From Paenibacillus plantarum (GTDB lineage: Bacteria > Bacillota > Bacilli > Paenibacillales > NBRC-103111), in the NCBI RefSeq assembly GCF_013141695.1, contig NZ_WHNY01000065.1, positions 124,001-188,000 of the forward strand: 64,000 nt of DNA, written 5' to 3'. The number at the start of each line of letters is the position of its first letter. The stretch's first letter is position 1. A program made the position numbers and the translations under genes. Below the pieces are notes generated by a model. That model saw only the letters and a list, made by a program, of their open reading frames with translations. It did no database searches and was not told the DNA's origin. Positions 1-9,243 of this stretch are shown piece by piece.

Positions 1-1329
1 ATACACATGTATATCAGCTGGAAGTTCGTTGACTAGTGTTGCATCACTTAGGCTAAGTTCATTTTCAATTGTTCCATTACTTATAGTTGATCTTTCGATA
101 TATGGATGACTCGGATCTACATATTTAAATTTATATTGAGTAATTGCTGGGTTTAGGCTATTCGTAGCATCCCTAAATTTAAATGTTAGAAGTTGCTCAT
201 TCGCGGCAACATTAGTAATCGTAGGTATTGCAATCTTTAAATCTTTCACTAAATACTCATTGCTTCGTGACAATGAAGTATTAGTAGTAGCAGAATAGGT
301 AACTAGTGCTACGGTATTCGATCCATCAGTTGCGCTTAAATCAATTGTAGCCACCAAAGATCCATTAATCGCCACATCTACAAAGGGGTATCGTAATGAC
401 GTCGCTGTTTCCAAATCGCTTTTGACACTAGCTGTGAACGTCAAAGCGCTTGTTTGGAATGTTGGAATCGTAATTAAGTCTTTTTGCGGTAGTGTGGCTA
501 ACGTATCTTGTATTTTCCCGTTAAAAGCAAACGGCTGACCGTTATCGTACCAAAGTTTCTTAACGGCTTGATATTTATTCGTATCATTGCTTGCGATAAA
601 GCTAATAATGTTGTCACCTGGATTCAAACAGAAGCTAGTGACAGATGCACAAGTTGAAGAGGATTTGTTCTTGTCATCCCCAGTGAAATAGAAATAACCA
701 TCATTACTTTTGAAGCCTTGTTTAGGCAGACTATCGCCAGTTATTGTAGCTTGAACAGCACTAGCGTTGGACGCCTTCGTTTTAATTTGGATACCTGTTG
801 TCCCTGCTTTCAGAGGACCACGATCAATTGGATAGATCTTTCCTTCTTCCAGTTGAGCGTTATTAACCGTGATATCGGATAGATTGGTCGTTGGCGCATA
901 GTACAACCAACCGGGTGCAGAAGCAATTGCATTAGAATCACCCAGATAAACGACAACTTTATTTAAGCCTTCTGTTAACTGGATATTATCGAATTTCACA
1001 AGATTTGTTCCAGCAATAACCGCTTTATTGTTCTTCTCTGTTGTCACAACACCTGAGTTAATATTCGTAATTTCGAAATAGATCGATGGAATCTGTGAAT
1101 CTGTTACATTTGTTGTCTCTACATTTAATGAAAAAGGTAATTGCGTGATTCGGGTAACTAAGTTGTTATCCTTTGGTTTGACCAAAGATGTGCCGGCATT
1201 ATCAGTCTCGGTGTAAAGATTCTTAATAACTAGCGTTGAAGCTGCACTCGCTGTCATCGCAGGCATTAAACTAATCATCAATGATATGATCAACAGTATG
1301 CTTGCTAGTTTGGTCTGTAATCGTTTCAA
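1..1329 (-). CDS. Secreted protein of unknown function, C-terminus cut by window edge
   Basis: An open frame runs without a stop from a TTG at 1329 to base 1 (443 codons seen). The start is chosen because AAGGAGG lies 7 bases upstream. The first residues (MKRLQTKLAS) are followed by a hydrophobic stretch and an AxA-type cleavage site (MTASAAS), so this is a typical signal peptide. The mature part is rich in Thr, Ser, Asn and Val with alternating hydrophobic residues, which suggests stacked Ig-like or other beta-sandwich domains. Two cysteines lie close together near residue 245. No catalytic motif or SLH repeat is seen in the part available. It is probably exported to the wall or medium; the family cannot be named without the missing 3' part. 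Confidence 0.85.
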   Translation of the reverse strand, partial: MKRLQTKLASILLIISLMISLMPAMTASAASTLVIKNLYTETDNAGTSLVKPKDNNLVTRITQLPFSLNVETTNVTDSQIPSIYFEITNINSGVVTTEKNNKAVIAGTNLVKFDNIQLTEGLNKVVVYLGDSNAIASAPGWLYYAPTTNLSDITVNNAQLEEGKIYPIDRGPLKAGTTGIQIKTKASNASAVQATITGDSLPKQGFKSNDGYFYFTGDDKNKSSSTCASVTSFCLNPGDNIISFIASNDTNKYQAVKKLWYDNGQPFAFNGKIQDTLATLPQKDLITIPTFQTSALTFTASVKSDLETATSLRYPFVDVAINGSLVATIDLSATDGSNTVALVTYSATTNTSLSRSNEYLVKDLKIAIPTITNVAANEQLLTFKFRDATNSLNPAITQYKFKYVDPSHPYIERSTISNGTIENELSLSDATLVNELPADIHVY

Positions 1330-1540
1330 AGCAATTTCCTCCTTATGTTATCTAAATGTTATTAGCTGTTTATGTATGGGGCAGGTGTATCACTTTCACT
1401 TATCACTTACTAAATTCGACAATCCCTCCTATATCCTTCTACCATTCTACATGATTAGACGTGGTTGAACGCCAAAAGTTGTTGTACATTACTTATCGGT
1501 AGATCGCCTTGAAATGTTTAGAGAAAGAACGTTTTTCCTT

Positions 1541-1575
1541 AAAAATACAAAAAATCCAGCCCCGAAGGCTGGATT
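1541..1575 (-). terminator. Intrinsic terminator after tagO-like gene
   Basis: A perfect 9-bp stem (AATCCAGCC at 1553-1561 with GGCTGGATT at 1567-1575) and a 5-nt loop is followed on the minus strand by a T-rich run. It lies 25 bases beyond the stop of the tagO-like gene. Confidence 0.9.
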
Positions 1576-1599
1576 GAATTTTTTCCTATAACTGAAAAC

Positions 1600-2709
1600 T
1601 TATTTTCCTACGCGATCGCTCTGTACCTGTTTACCAACTAATCTTTGCAGGAAGTTGATCACAGGCTTGCGGCTTTTGCTAATAATACCGATAGCCTCTG
1701 CTCCGACAAGCATTACGAGGAACAAAGCGACTATAATCATAATCAATCCCCACGTAGAGTCTTGGGAAATAAATACCGAGCAGACCACCGCGCTACCACC
1801 GAAAATAGCAGCAATTCCATAGATGATCAGAACGCTTGTACGATGGCTGAAGCCCATTTGCAATAAGCAGTGATGCAAGTGGCTTTTGTCCGGTGCCGAG
1901 ATTGGCAGTTTATTCACATAACGGCGAAGCATGGCGAAGAAAGTATCAGATAAGGGCACGCCTAGAATCATAATCGGAATTAACAGTGAAACAACGGCAG
2001 CTTGTTTAAAGCCGAGAATCGAAAGTGTCGCAAGGGCGAAGCCCAGGAACAAGGCGCCGGAATCGCCCATGAAGATTTTGGCCGGATGGAAGTTAAAGAA
2101 CATAAAGCCTGAAATACTTCCTAGCAAAATCACACAAAGTAAAATAACAGTTACGTTCCCCATCATAAGAGCAAGAATGAGAATGGTTGTTGTCGCGATA
2201 CCCGATACCCCTGCTGACAAGCCATCCAGGCCGTCAATCAAGTTAATCGCATTGGATACACCAACAATCCACAATATTGTAATCGGGATACTCAACCAAC
2301 CAATCGGCAAGTTCGTTTCGCCAAACGGAATATTAACTAAGTCTATTTTGAGTCCAAATGAAACAACGATACAGGCAGCAATAAGCTGTCCTAGAAGCTT
2401 CCATTTGGGGGATAATTGAAAACGATCATCCAGAGCGCCTGTGACAACAATCACAAAGCCTCCGAGCAGAAGTCCAAAAGCAGCATCTGAGTTCACAGCA
2501 TCAAGTGCTGGAGAGACGACGAAGTAAGCTCCCACGAACGCGAGGAATATCGCTAATCCTCCTAAACGCGGCATAATTCGCGTATGAACCTTCCGATGGT
2601 TCGGGGCATCAACAGCTCCTACCCAGAAGGCAAATTTTTTGACCAGGGGTGTCAGCAACAACGCCATAACGCACGCAGCAATAAACCCTATCGCATATAA
2701 TCCATACAT
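1600..2709 (-). CDS. tagO: Undecaprenyl-phosphate GlcNAc-1-phosphate transferase (TagO/WecA family)
   Basis: A 369-residue polytopic membrane protein of the MraY/WecA family. Visible hallmarks in order are DAPNHRKVH near residue 35, the NLIDGLDGLSAG loop near 155, FMGDSGAL near 213 (the acidic residues bind Mg and the lipid phosphate), and DKSHLHHCLL near 273, the histidine-rich loop of the GlcNAc (WecA/TagO) branch. About ten hydrophobic helices surround these cytosolic loops. The family moves GlcNAc-1-phosphate from UDP-GlcNAc to undecaprenyl phosphate, the first step of teichoic acid and other wall polymer synthesis. A TagA-like transferase and csaB lie upstream, so here it probably starts a secondary wall polymer. 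Confidence 0.93.
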   Translation of the reverse strand: MYGLYAIGFIAACVMALLLTPLVKKFAFWVGAVDAPNHRKVHTRIMPRLGGLAIFLAFVGAYFVVSPALDAVNSDAAFGLLLGGFVIVVTGALDDRFQLSPKWKLLGQLIAACIVVSFGLKIDLVNIPFGETNLPIGWLSIPITILWIVGVSNAINLIDGLDGLSAGVSGIATTTILILALMMGNVTVILLCVILLGSISGFMFFNFHPAKIFMGDSGALFLGFALATLSILGFKQAAVVSLLIPIMILGVPLSDTFFAMLRRYVNKLPISAPDKSHLHHCLLQMGFSHRTSVLIIYGIAAIFGGSAVVCSVFISQDSTWGLIMIIVALFLVMLVGAEAIGIISKSRKPVINFLQRLVGKQVQSDRVGK

Positions 2710-2844
2710 GTCTTCTTCACAGCTCCTCTTGTCATGGGTGGCAGGCTGGTGACCGCCGAAATGAATTATACTCCCATTCCGTCACAAATACTACTGCTAA
2801 ATTCATCTGAAATGACCGTTTTCAGCCAATTTTCAAAGATATTT

Positions 2845-3636
2845 TCATGGTTTTGTGACGTTCTCTTTGTCGCGCATCACTTTCACTGCGAATTTCGGTA
2901 ATAGAAGCATTCTCTTATAGCGCCACGGTTCCTGAAGAAGGCGGTAAAACCATTCCAGACGTAGTTTTTGAAAAAATTTAGGTGCTCGCTTTAGCTTGCC
3001 CGAAAGCACATCAAAACTTCCGCCGACTCCCATCATTACGGGCACACCCAGTTGTTCTTTGTATTTCCCGATCCAAGGCTCTTGATTCGCTGCCGCTCTG
3101 CCTACGAGTAGCAGATCTGGTTCAGCGTCTTTAACAGCTTGGATCACTTGCGCGTCCTCAGCATCGCCGAAATAACCATCCCTTACTCCGACCAAGTTTA
3201 CATTCGGATAAGTCGTGCGAATCTTCTCAGCCGCGGCTTGAATAACTTCATTAGAAGCACCTAAAAGATAGACCTTCCATGCCTTCTTCTCCCCGACCTT
3301 CATGAGTTCGTGGATTAAGTCGTAGCCAGGCACTCTTTCTGCGACAGGTTGACCAACGTGATTAGCGGCCCAGACAACACCTGTTCCATCTGGGACAATC
3401 AACTCTGCGCGCTGCATCATTTTTAGGTAAGAAGGATCGTCTTGCGCAGCCATCACCATAATGGGATTAGCCGTGATCACCTGATGCGGCTGTTTGTACT
3501 CAATGACCTTCGTTAAGTAGTCGACGGTTTGTTTCATACTCATTTTGGAGATAGGCACACCGTAAATTCGCACTTTCGGTATGACTTGCAAGGATGCCAG
3601 TGCTGCTGGCTGATTGGTAACAGAAGTCGAGCTCAT
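2845..3636 (-). CDS. WecG/TagA/CpsF family glycosyltransferase
   Basis: 263 residues, the normal length for the GT26 family. Typical features are TANPIMVMAAQ near residue 60, the VPDGTGVVWA motif near 92 whose Asp is the likely catalytic base, and a C-terminal basic LRLEWFYRLLQEPWRY segment that contacts the membrane lipid in this family. Members add N-acetylmannosamine (TagA) or ManNAcA (WecG) to lipid-linked GlcNAc. The tagO-like gene follows and mnaA, which makes UDP-ManNAc, is in the same window, so a TagA-type ManNAc reaction is the best guess. The donor sugar itself cannot be read from the sequence. The usual GSPKQE loop is changed to GRAAANQE. Confidence 0.88.
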   Translation of the reverse strand: MSSTSVTNQPAALASLQVIPKVRIYGVPISKMSMKQTVDYLTKVIEYKQPHQVITANPIMVMAAQDDPSYLKMMQRAELIVPDGTGVVWAANHVGQPVAERVPGYDLIHELMKVGEKKAWKVYLLGASNEVIQAAAEKIRTTYPNVNLVGVRDGYFGDAEDAQVIQAVKDAEPDLLLVGRAAANQEPWIGKYKEQLGVPVMMGVGGSFDVLSGKLKRAPKFFQKLRLEWFYRLLQEPWRYKRMLLLPKFAVKVMRDKENVTKP

Positions 3637-3714
3637 TATATCTCTTCCTTATTATTGACGTTGTAAGTTGCTATTTGGTTGCTAGTTGGTGGAATGTGGA
3701 TGAAAATCTATCTA

Positions 3715-4851
3715 CTATTTCCTTTTGTAAAAGGAAATGATCCGCTGCGCGGGCAGCTGCGCTTGCGCCTTCAGCTGCTCGATGGCGGCGCTGCTCGACG
3801 CCGCCCACTGCTCGCGAGCATCGAGGAGGCCCAGCGCCTCCTCTGTAAAGGCAGAAGCATCGAAGCTAGCTGTCGATGCAGCGGCTTTCATACCAAGCCT
3901 ATGGAGGAACTGGTCGATCTTCGGATCGTACGAGATCCCCACCATAGGCACGAACTGCGAGGCTGCATAAATCAAAGAATGCAGCCTCATCCCGATCAGC
4001 AGGTCGCACGCCGCGACCTGCGCCAGCATATCCTGCGGATGCGTGATGCCACGCAACATCTCCGCTCTGTTCTTATGATCGCCCAAGCGGTCGATCACGA
4101 ACTGCGAGGCCACCTCATCCGAGGGGAGGTGGAAGGGCAAGAACCGCAGCTGCACGTCCGTGCGTGCTGCGAGCAGCTCTTGCAGGGACCGCGCGAGGGC
4201 TTCCAGCTCGGAGCGGTCCTCGTTCCAGAAGCGGACGGACACACCGATCGTCCGCACCTCACTACCACTAAGCGCGGCTCCAACCGTCGCGCCACCGCCT
4301 TCCACTGCATCCCGGAGGGGCAAGCCCATCACCGGGTCGGGCACGACCGTGATGCGCTCCCGCGGGAGGCGCATCTTACCTAATAAGTCCGCGGACTCTG
4401 TATCGCGGACCGACACGAACGCGCAGCGCTTGAACACGCTGCGGATCCAGCCGTAAAACATCGGCCGGCCCACCGGCCCGATGCCTTGCGAATAAATAAA
4501 CGTTGGCTTCCCAAGCCATTGCGCTATTTTCAAGACAGCCAAGTAATACGGGATCGTCTTCGCGCTGGTGGCATCTTGCAATAAGCTCCCGCCACCGCTG
4601 ATCAAACCATTCGATTCGCGCAAAGCACGCAACAGCGAACCTGGTTTCATCCGATGATAAGCTTTCACCCCGTACATCGCTGTTGTTTTCTCTGGATTGG
4701 CCGAAAGCACGATAGGTTCAATCTGAATGCCCTGCTCTTGACCTTGCTCCTGCAAAGCGAACAAAATCGACTGCAGTACAGCCTCGTCCCCGCTATTATC
4801 GAAACCGTAGTAGCCGGATAACGCTATTTTGACAATTGGGGCTGTACCCAT
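3715..4851 (-). CDS. csaB: CsaB, wall-polymer pyruvyl transferase
   Basis: About 378 residues of the polysaccharide pyruvyl transferase family. The N-terminal YYGFDNSGDEAVL and the ISGGGSLLQD loop are typical. CsaB adds a ketal pyruvate to the secondary wall polymer, which is what SLH domains bind; an SLH protease is encoded at 17993-20530. An in-frame ATG at 4881 exists, but the ATG at 4851 has AAGGAG 9 bases upstream and matches the usual family start, so it is preferred. It overlaps the end of the preceding DUF5693 gene by 28 bases, so the two are likely co-translated. The middle (about 3740-4480) is much richer in GC than its neighbours. Confidence 0.92.
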   Translation of the reverse strand: MGTAPIVKIALSGYYGFDNSGDEAVLQSILFALQEQGQEQGIQIEPIVLSANPEKTTAMYGVKAYHRMKPGSLLRALRESNGLISGGGSLLQDATSAKTIPYYLAVLKIAQWLGKPTFIYSQGIGPVGRPMFYGWIRSVFKRCAFVSVRDTESADLLGKMRLPRERITVVPDPVMGLPLRDAVEGGGATVGAALSGSEVRTIGVSVRFWNEDRSELEALARSLQELLAARTDVQLRFLPFHLPSDEVASQFVIDRLGDHKNRAEMLRGITHPQDMLAQVAACDLLIGMRLHSLIYAASQFVPMVGISYDPKIDQFLHRLGMKAAASTASFDASAFTEEALGLLDAREQWAASSSAAIEQLKAQAQLPAQRIISFYKRK

Positions 4852-6887
4852 CGTTTCCAACTCCTTGTGATGATTTCCCAAGCTGCAATGAGAACTAACC
4901 CGATGATTGCACCTAGCACAAGTCCGTAGAAGATACGGATTAACGAAATGTGCAGCGGTGTGTGCAGATGAGCAAACGTATCCACTAAGGAAAGTTGACC
5001 AACAACACCGATGAACAGCAAGTACACGGCATGACGGTAACGAACGGACAAATACGCACCGAGTACGAAAATCGGATGAGCGACTAGGAACTCCTTCGTC
5101 CGTGGACGTACGCCTAATGTATTTTCTAAGAAGGAACGGAATAACTTCTCAACAGAAGAAGCTTGTCCTTCATTCCCTGTACGAGACAAGTAGTAGAAGA
5201 CAGCTGCAAGCCCTACGCCTGCGATCACAATCCACAACACACTTATATAGGAAGAAAGCAATCGGCGAATATTCGCGATCTTTTCCTTATACGTATTATT
5301 CTCACTAAAGAATAAGAGATACACACCAACTATGGCAATTGGTAGCAAATGCAGCATCCCAACTCCCCTAAACTGCTGCAACACCAAGGAATACGTGACA
5401 TGATTCAATAGTGCTACGACATACACAATACCTAAACAAGACACGAGCGATGTTCGTAATAACTGCCACAGCCCGTAAGCCAGTCCTGATTTCCACTTCG
5501 CTGCAACACCTGATCGCACTGATCGGATGGCCAGCATAACCGCAACGCTAGGTGCACTAATCGCTGTCGCCAACGCAAGTCCTTGTGCGTACAAATTCGC
5601 CGAAAGCGTGTGTAGAGCAACTAAACCAAGCAAGCCGACAACGAAGAAAACGATCGTCAATTCAGGCAAGAAGAACGAAATCATCCATACGATCAAGCTT
5701 AGTCCGCCTAACAGTAAGAAGAATCGAGCAATCTTCTGCCAACCTGTTGTATGTACATCGAATGCCTCAGCTGGTCCTAATGTAAAGCCTACGTCTTGGA
5801 TACGAGGAATCGCACCGTCTTTACCCTGTAAGGCTGCATAATAGGACGAAAGCGGGTCAACAAGCTTGCCTTTATCTAAGCTTTTCACCGGTCTAGCATT
5901 CAGAAATACCATGCGGATATTACGATCCTTCACAGCCAATACAAGCCTGTCTGACACACCTTGCACACGATCTGCAAGTTCGGCTTTCTTCAATGGCTCT
6001 GTCAGTTTCTCGCCATCTTTCTCTGTAAAAGAGTGCAGACGCACAACGTTGTAATTCGTTTGCTTAGCTAATGTACTAAATCCTTTTTGCGGCTCCTTCA
6101 ATAACTCAATTGCTGCGAGTCCGATGCCGTACTTATTAAGCAGATCAGCCATTTTATTCAAATTCACTTCTGTATCTTCTTCGGTATACCCAGGGACTTC
6201 ATTCCCATCCACGATGATGCGTTTGACACCAAGACCATGGAACTGCTTGAGCATAGCATCCATCTCATTGGTGTGAAACGGTCTGCGATTCGCTAACCGT
6301 ACGACGATTTGGAATCCTTGCTCTTTCAGCATTTGTAACGTGATCGGATCGGGATCCATCGCCTTAATAGAAGCATCATCCGTGCTCATCTGAATGATGA
6401 GACCATTACGGTTTTTGAAGCTCCACGGCTTTACGCCTACATTCAGATCCGCAAATGTTTTCTGGATAAGCGGCTCTAGCTTCTGTTGCGTTTGATTATC
6501 TGCGAACAGAATATACGTATAGTTCTCGCTAGGATTACCAAGTGTTTGCGTCAGCATAGCCGCGTCACGAGAGTTGTACATCTCAATGCGACGGCTCTCC
6601 TTGAACTCACCCAGCGTACTTTCGTAAACAGCCATAGAGCTTATACCCGCGGCTTTCATGTTCTTTAGCTCATTGTTTACAAAGTTCTGTGGATTGGTCT
6701 GCACATCGGCAATATCCAATAAGTCGCGATAGTCAAACACGAATTCAACTTGATTCGCCGACGTTTCGGTTTGGTGACGTGTGTAGGCCAGCGGTAAGGA
6801 ACACAGCATCCCCAAAATCACGATCCACCACAAAATATTTCTTAACGGGTTATTCCAGGTTTGATACAAATTCACTGGTTCGTCCAC
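4824..6887 (-). CDS. DUF5693-type large membrane protein upstream of csaB
   Basis: 687 residues. One N-terminal membrane helix (about 14-34) is followed by a roughly 350-residue domain that should lie outside the cell, then about nine hydrophobic helices from residue 390 to the end. I recognise it as the DUF5693 type often found with csaB in Paenibacillaceae; its function is not known to me. The long membrane part and its position between pgcA and csaB suggest a role in making or exporting the pyruvylated wall polymer, but that is inference from context. No catalytic motif could be named. Its 5' leader holds a strongly structured element (6935-7050). Confidence 0.75.
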   Translation of the reverse strand: MDEPVNLYQTWNNPLRNILWWIVILGMLCSLPLAYTRHQTETSANQVEFVFDYRDLLDIADVQTNPQNFVNNELKNMKAAGISSMAVYESTLGEFKESRRIEMYNSRDAAMLTQTLGNPSENYTYILFADNQTQQKLEPLIQKTFADLNVGVKPWSFKNRNGLIIQMSTDDASIKAMDPDPITLQMLKEQGFQIVVRLANRRPFHTNEMDAMLKQFHGLGVKRIIVDGNEVPGYTEEDTEVNLNKMADLLNKYGIGLAAIELLKEPQKGFSTLAKQTNYNVVRLHSFTEKDGEKLTEPLKKAELADRVQGVSDRLVLAVKDRNIRMVFLNARPVKSLDKGKLVDPLSSYYAALQGKDGAIPRIQDVGFTLGPAEAFDVHTTGWQKIARFFLLLGGLSLIVWMISFFLPELTIVFFVVGLLGLVALHTLSANLYAQGLALATAISAPSVAVMLAIRSVRSGVAAKWKSGLAYGLWQLLRTSLVSCLGIVYVVALLNHVTYSLVLQQFRGVGMLHLLPIAIVGVYLLFFSENNTYKEKIANIRRLLSSYISVLWIVIAGVGLAAVFYYLSRTGNEGQASSVEKLFRSFLENTLGVRPRTKEFLVAHPIFVLGAYLSVRYRHAVYLLFIGVVGQLSLVDTFAHLHTPLHISLIRIFYGLVLGAIIGLVLIAAWEIITRSWKRWVQPQLSK

Positions 6888-6934
6888 TCCTTAGAGCATC
6901 TACTTTTTTTAGTTACTTTCCATTCCCGTATACA

Positions 6935-7050
6935 TTCGAAAACCTCTCCGCCCCCAAACGCGGGGATTACGCCCAATACATGGTAGATTTCTTATCCTGC
7001 CATGTATTAGACGAGCTATCCCTCACTTAGGTTCTGAAGAGGTTTTGTAC
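6935..7050 (-). ncRNA. Candidate structured leader RNA, class not recognised
   Basis: In minus-strand order, an outer stem AAAACCTCT/AGAGGTTTT (7038-7046 with 6939-6947) encloses a 14-bp stem (7000-7013 with 6970-6983; three G-U pairs, a 16-nt loop) and a small CCCC/GGGG hairpin near 6951-6965. This makes a closed multi-branch junction between the pgcA stop and the DUF5693 start. It has no T-run, so it is not a simple terminator. It does not match any riboswitch class whose consensus I could recall (SAM, TPP, FMN, lysine, purine, glycine, c-di-AMP, THF, T-box). Confidence 0.45.
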
Positions 7051-7061
7051 ACCTATTTGTA

Positions 7062-8756
7062 CTATCCGTCTACACGATTAAGTACGTATTGAATGATGCC
7101 ATCTAGTTGCTGTGCAGCCTCAGGTCCAGTTACTCCTTGGACTGCAAAGTAAAATTTAATTTTCGGCTCTGTGCCGGATGGACGTAAGCAGAACCATGAA
7201 CCGTCCTCTAGTTTGAACTTAAGAACGTTCTCCCGAGGTAAGCCATTAATCCCTTGTGCGTAGTCCTCAACCGCGATTACACGTGTACCGCTGATCTCAG
7301 TTGGCGGATTCGTTCTCCAAGCTTCCACCATTCGGCCAATTTGTTCCACGCCGTCTTTCCCTTTAAGAGTTCTTGATTCCAGTTTTTCCAAAAAGTAACC
7401 AAAGGATTCGTACAGCTCTTGCAGCACCTCATACAAGGTCTTGCCTTGCTTCTTATAGTAAGCCGCAGCTTCTGCAATTAACATAGCCGCGATGACTGCA
7501 TCTTTATCCCTTGCATAATCGCCAGCCAGGTAACCATAGCTCTCTTCATAGCCAAACAGGTAGGTATGTTCACCCGTTTTCTCGAATTGCGACATTTTTT
7601 CACCGATATACTTAAAGCCCGTTAAGGTATTCAGTGTTGGAATTCCATAGTGATTCGCGATAACTGCGCCCATCTCACTCGTTACGATCGTTTTGATCAC
7701 AACACCGTTAGCTGGAAGTATTCCACGCTCTTTCATACTCGACAATAGATAGTTCACAATAATCGCACCGGATTGATTACCCGATAGCACGACATATTCA
7801 CCATTCGGATCTTTCACGACAGCACCCATACGGTCAGCATCCGGATCGGTTCCGATAATGATATCGGCATTCCATTCCTTCGCTTGTGCAATCGCTAGCG
7901 TGAACGCTTCACGCTCTTCTGGGTTCGGCGATTTGACGGTAGAGAACTGTGCATCTGGCAGTTCTTGTTCAGCAACAACACGCACTTGTTCAAAGCCAAC
8001 GGCCTTGAGAACTTCGCGTACCGGTATATTCCCTGCGCCATGTAGCGGTGTGAAAATCACACGGAAATCATCGCTGATTTCCTTAATGACGTCTGGATTT
8101 TGACTAACGGCCGTAACCGCCTGTATGTAAGCCTGATCAACATCATCGCCTAACCAAGCAAGAAGCCCTTGCGCTTCCGCTTCCTGCTGAGACAACTTCT
8201 TCACTTTATCAAAGGTGTTGATGCTCTGTACGTGCTCAATCACTTGCTCTGCAAACTCAGGCACCAATTGCCCACCGTCTGCACCGTACACTTTATATCC
8301 ATTATATTCTGGTGGATTGTGGCTCGCTGTAACAACCACACCCGCTGTCGCGCCTAGATATCTCACGGCAAAAGAAAGCTGCGGTGTCGCATGCAGCGTC
8401 TGGAACAGATAGGCTTTAATCCCATTACCCGCGAAAACAAGCGCGGATTCCAAAGCGAACTCAGGTGACATGTGGCGGGAATCATAGGCTAGAACGATAG
8501 CTGGATTAGCCGCTCCTGTTCCGTTTACATATTGCGCTAAGCCTTGGCTAGCGCGACCAACGGTGTATACATTGATACGATTGGTACCCGCGCCAATGAC
8601 CCCACGGAGACCGCCTGTCCCAAATTCAAGATCTTTATAAAAGCGATCCTCGATTTCTCTCTCATCTTCCCGAATAGCTTGAAGTTCTTGCTTCGTTTGC
8701 TCATCGACAGCTGGATCTTGGAGCCATAATTGATACTCTGTTTGCACACGCGTCAT
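7062..8756 (-). CDS. pgcA: Alpha-phosphoglucomutase
   Basis: 564 residues of the phosphohexomutase superfamily. All four active-site loops are visible: VVTASHNPPEYNGYK near residue 140 (phosphoserine), GTDPDADRMG near 300 (three Mg-binding Asp), GYEESYGYL near 400 (sugar loop) and RPSGTEPKIKFY near 525 (phosphate loop). The length and the N-terminal GTGGLRG segment fit Gram-positive PgcA, which converts glucose-6-phosphate to glucose-1-phosphate for UDP-glucose and wall glycolipid synthesis. It lies first in the block leading to the DUF5693 and csaB genes, in keeping with supply of activated sugar. It could also accept mannose phosphate. Confidence 0.93.
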   Translation of the reverse strand: MTRVQTEYQLWLQDPAVDEQTKQELQAIREDEREIEDRFYKDLEFGTGGLRGVIGAGTNRINVYTVGRASQGLAQYVNGTGAANPAIVLAYDSRHMSPEFALESALVFAGNGIKAYLFQTLHATPQLSFAVRYLGATAGVVVTASHNPPEYNGYKVYGADGGQLVPEFAEQVIEHVQSINTFDKVKKLSQQEAEAQGLLAWLGDDVDQAYIQAVTAVSQNPDVIKEISDDFRVIFTPLHGAGNIPVREVLKAVGFEQVRVVAEQELPDAQFSTVKSPNPEEREAFTLAIAQAKEWNADIIIGTDPDADRMGAVVKDPNGEYVVLSGNQSGAIIVNYLLSSMKERGILPANGVVIKTIVTSEMGAVIANHYGIPTLNTLTGFKYIGEKMSQFEKTGEHTYLFGYEESYGYLAGDYARDKDAVIAAMLIAEAAAYYKKQGKTLYEVLQELYESFGYFLEKLESRTLKGKDGVEQIGRMVEAWRTNPPTEISGTRVIAVEDYAQGINGLPRENVLKFKLEDGSWFCLRPSGTEPKIKFYFAVQGVTGPEAAQQLDGIIQYVLNRVDG

Positions 8757-8788
8757 CGTCGTAGGTTCATCTCCTTTATATGTATGGG

Positions 8789-9217
8789 CTATTTATTAGC
8801 AAGGGCGAACATAAGCTCACCTTCGACTACCACTTTGTCGCCAACTTTAGCCACAGCTTGACCTTTAACTATGGTGCCTTTTACCCGTGTGATGGTCATT
8901 TCTAAGGTAAGTGTATCTCCTGGTACAACTTGCTGACGCCAGCGAATGCCATCTGCACCTGCGAATAAGCCGATTTTGCCTTTATATTCAGGCATGGACA
9001 ATACAGCTACAGCACCAACTTGTGCTAAAGCTTCAACAATCAACACCCCCGGCATAACTGGATAGCCAGGAAAATGCCCTGCGAAGAAAGGTTCATTGAT
9101 CGTAACATTTTTTATTCCTACAGCTCTAACCCCTTCTTCTACTTCCAAAATACGGTCAACGAGAAGGAAAGGCGGGCGGTGAGGAATGATCTCTTGAATT
9201 TGATTAATATCTAGCAT
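8789..9217 (-). CDS. fabZ: 3-hydroxyacyl-ACP dehydratase
   Basis: 142 residues, full length for FabZ. The HRPPFLLVDRI segment near the N-terminus and the catalytic HFPGYPVMPGVLIVEALAQ segment (His48 and the Glu 14 residues later by family knowledge) are intact. It dehydrates beta-hydroxyacyl-ACP in type II fatty acid elongation in the cytosol. AAAGGAG lies about 12 bases upstream of the ATG. The leader contains a 7-bp inverted repeat CTTGTAT/ATACAAG (9243-9259), which could be an operator, although it does not fit the FapR consensus as I know it. Confidence 0.96.
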   Translation of the reverse strand: MLDINQIQEIIPHRPPFLLVDRILEVEEGVRAVGIKNVTINEPFFAGHFPGYPVMPGVLIVEALAQVGAVAVLSMPEYKGKIGLFAGADGIRWRQQVVPGDTLTLEMTITRVKGTIVKGQAVAKVGDKVVVEGELMFALANK

Positions 9218-9243
9218 CTTGCGTTCGTGCTCCTTTCGAATAC

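Noticed and set aside
1931..2419. 162-codon plus-strand frame
   Set aside because: Antisense shadow of the tagO-like gene, which has all its motifs.
6935..7050. T-box or SAM riboswitch
   Set aside because: No T-box AGGGTGG-type bulge and no SAM core sequences; stems do not fit either class.
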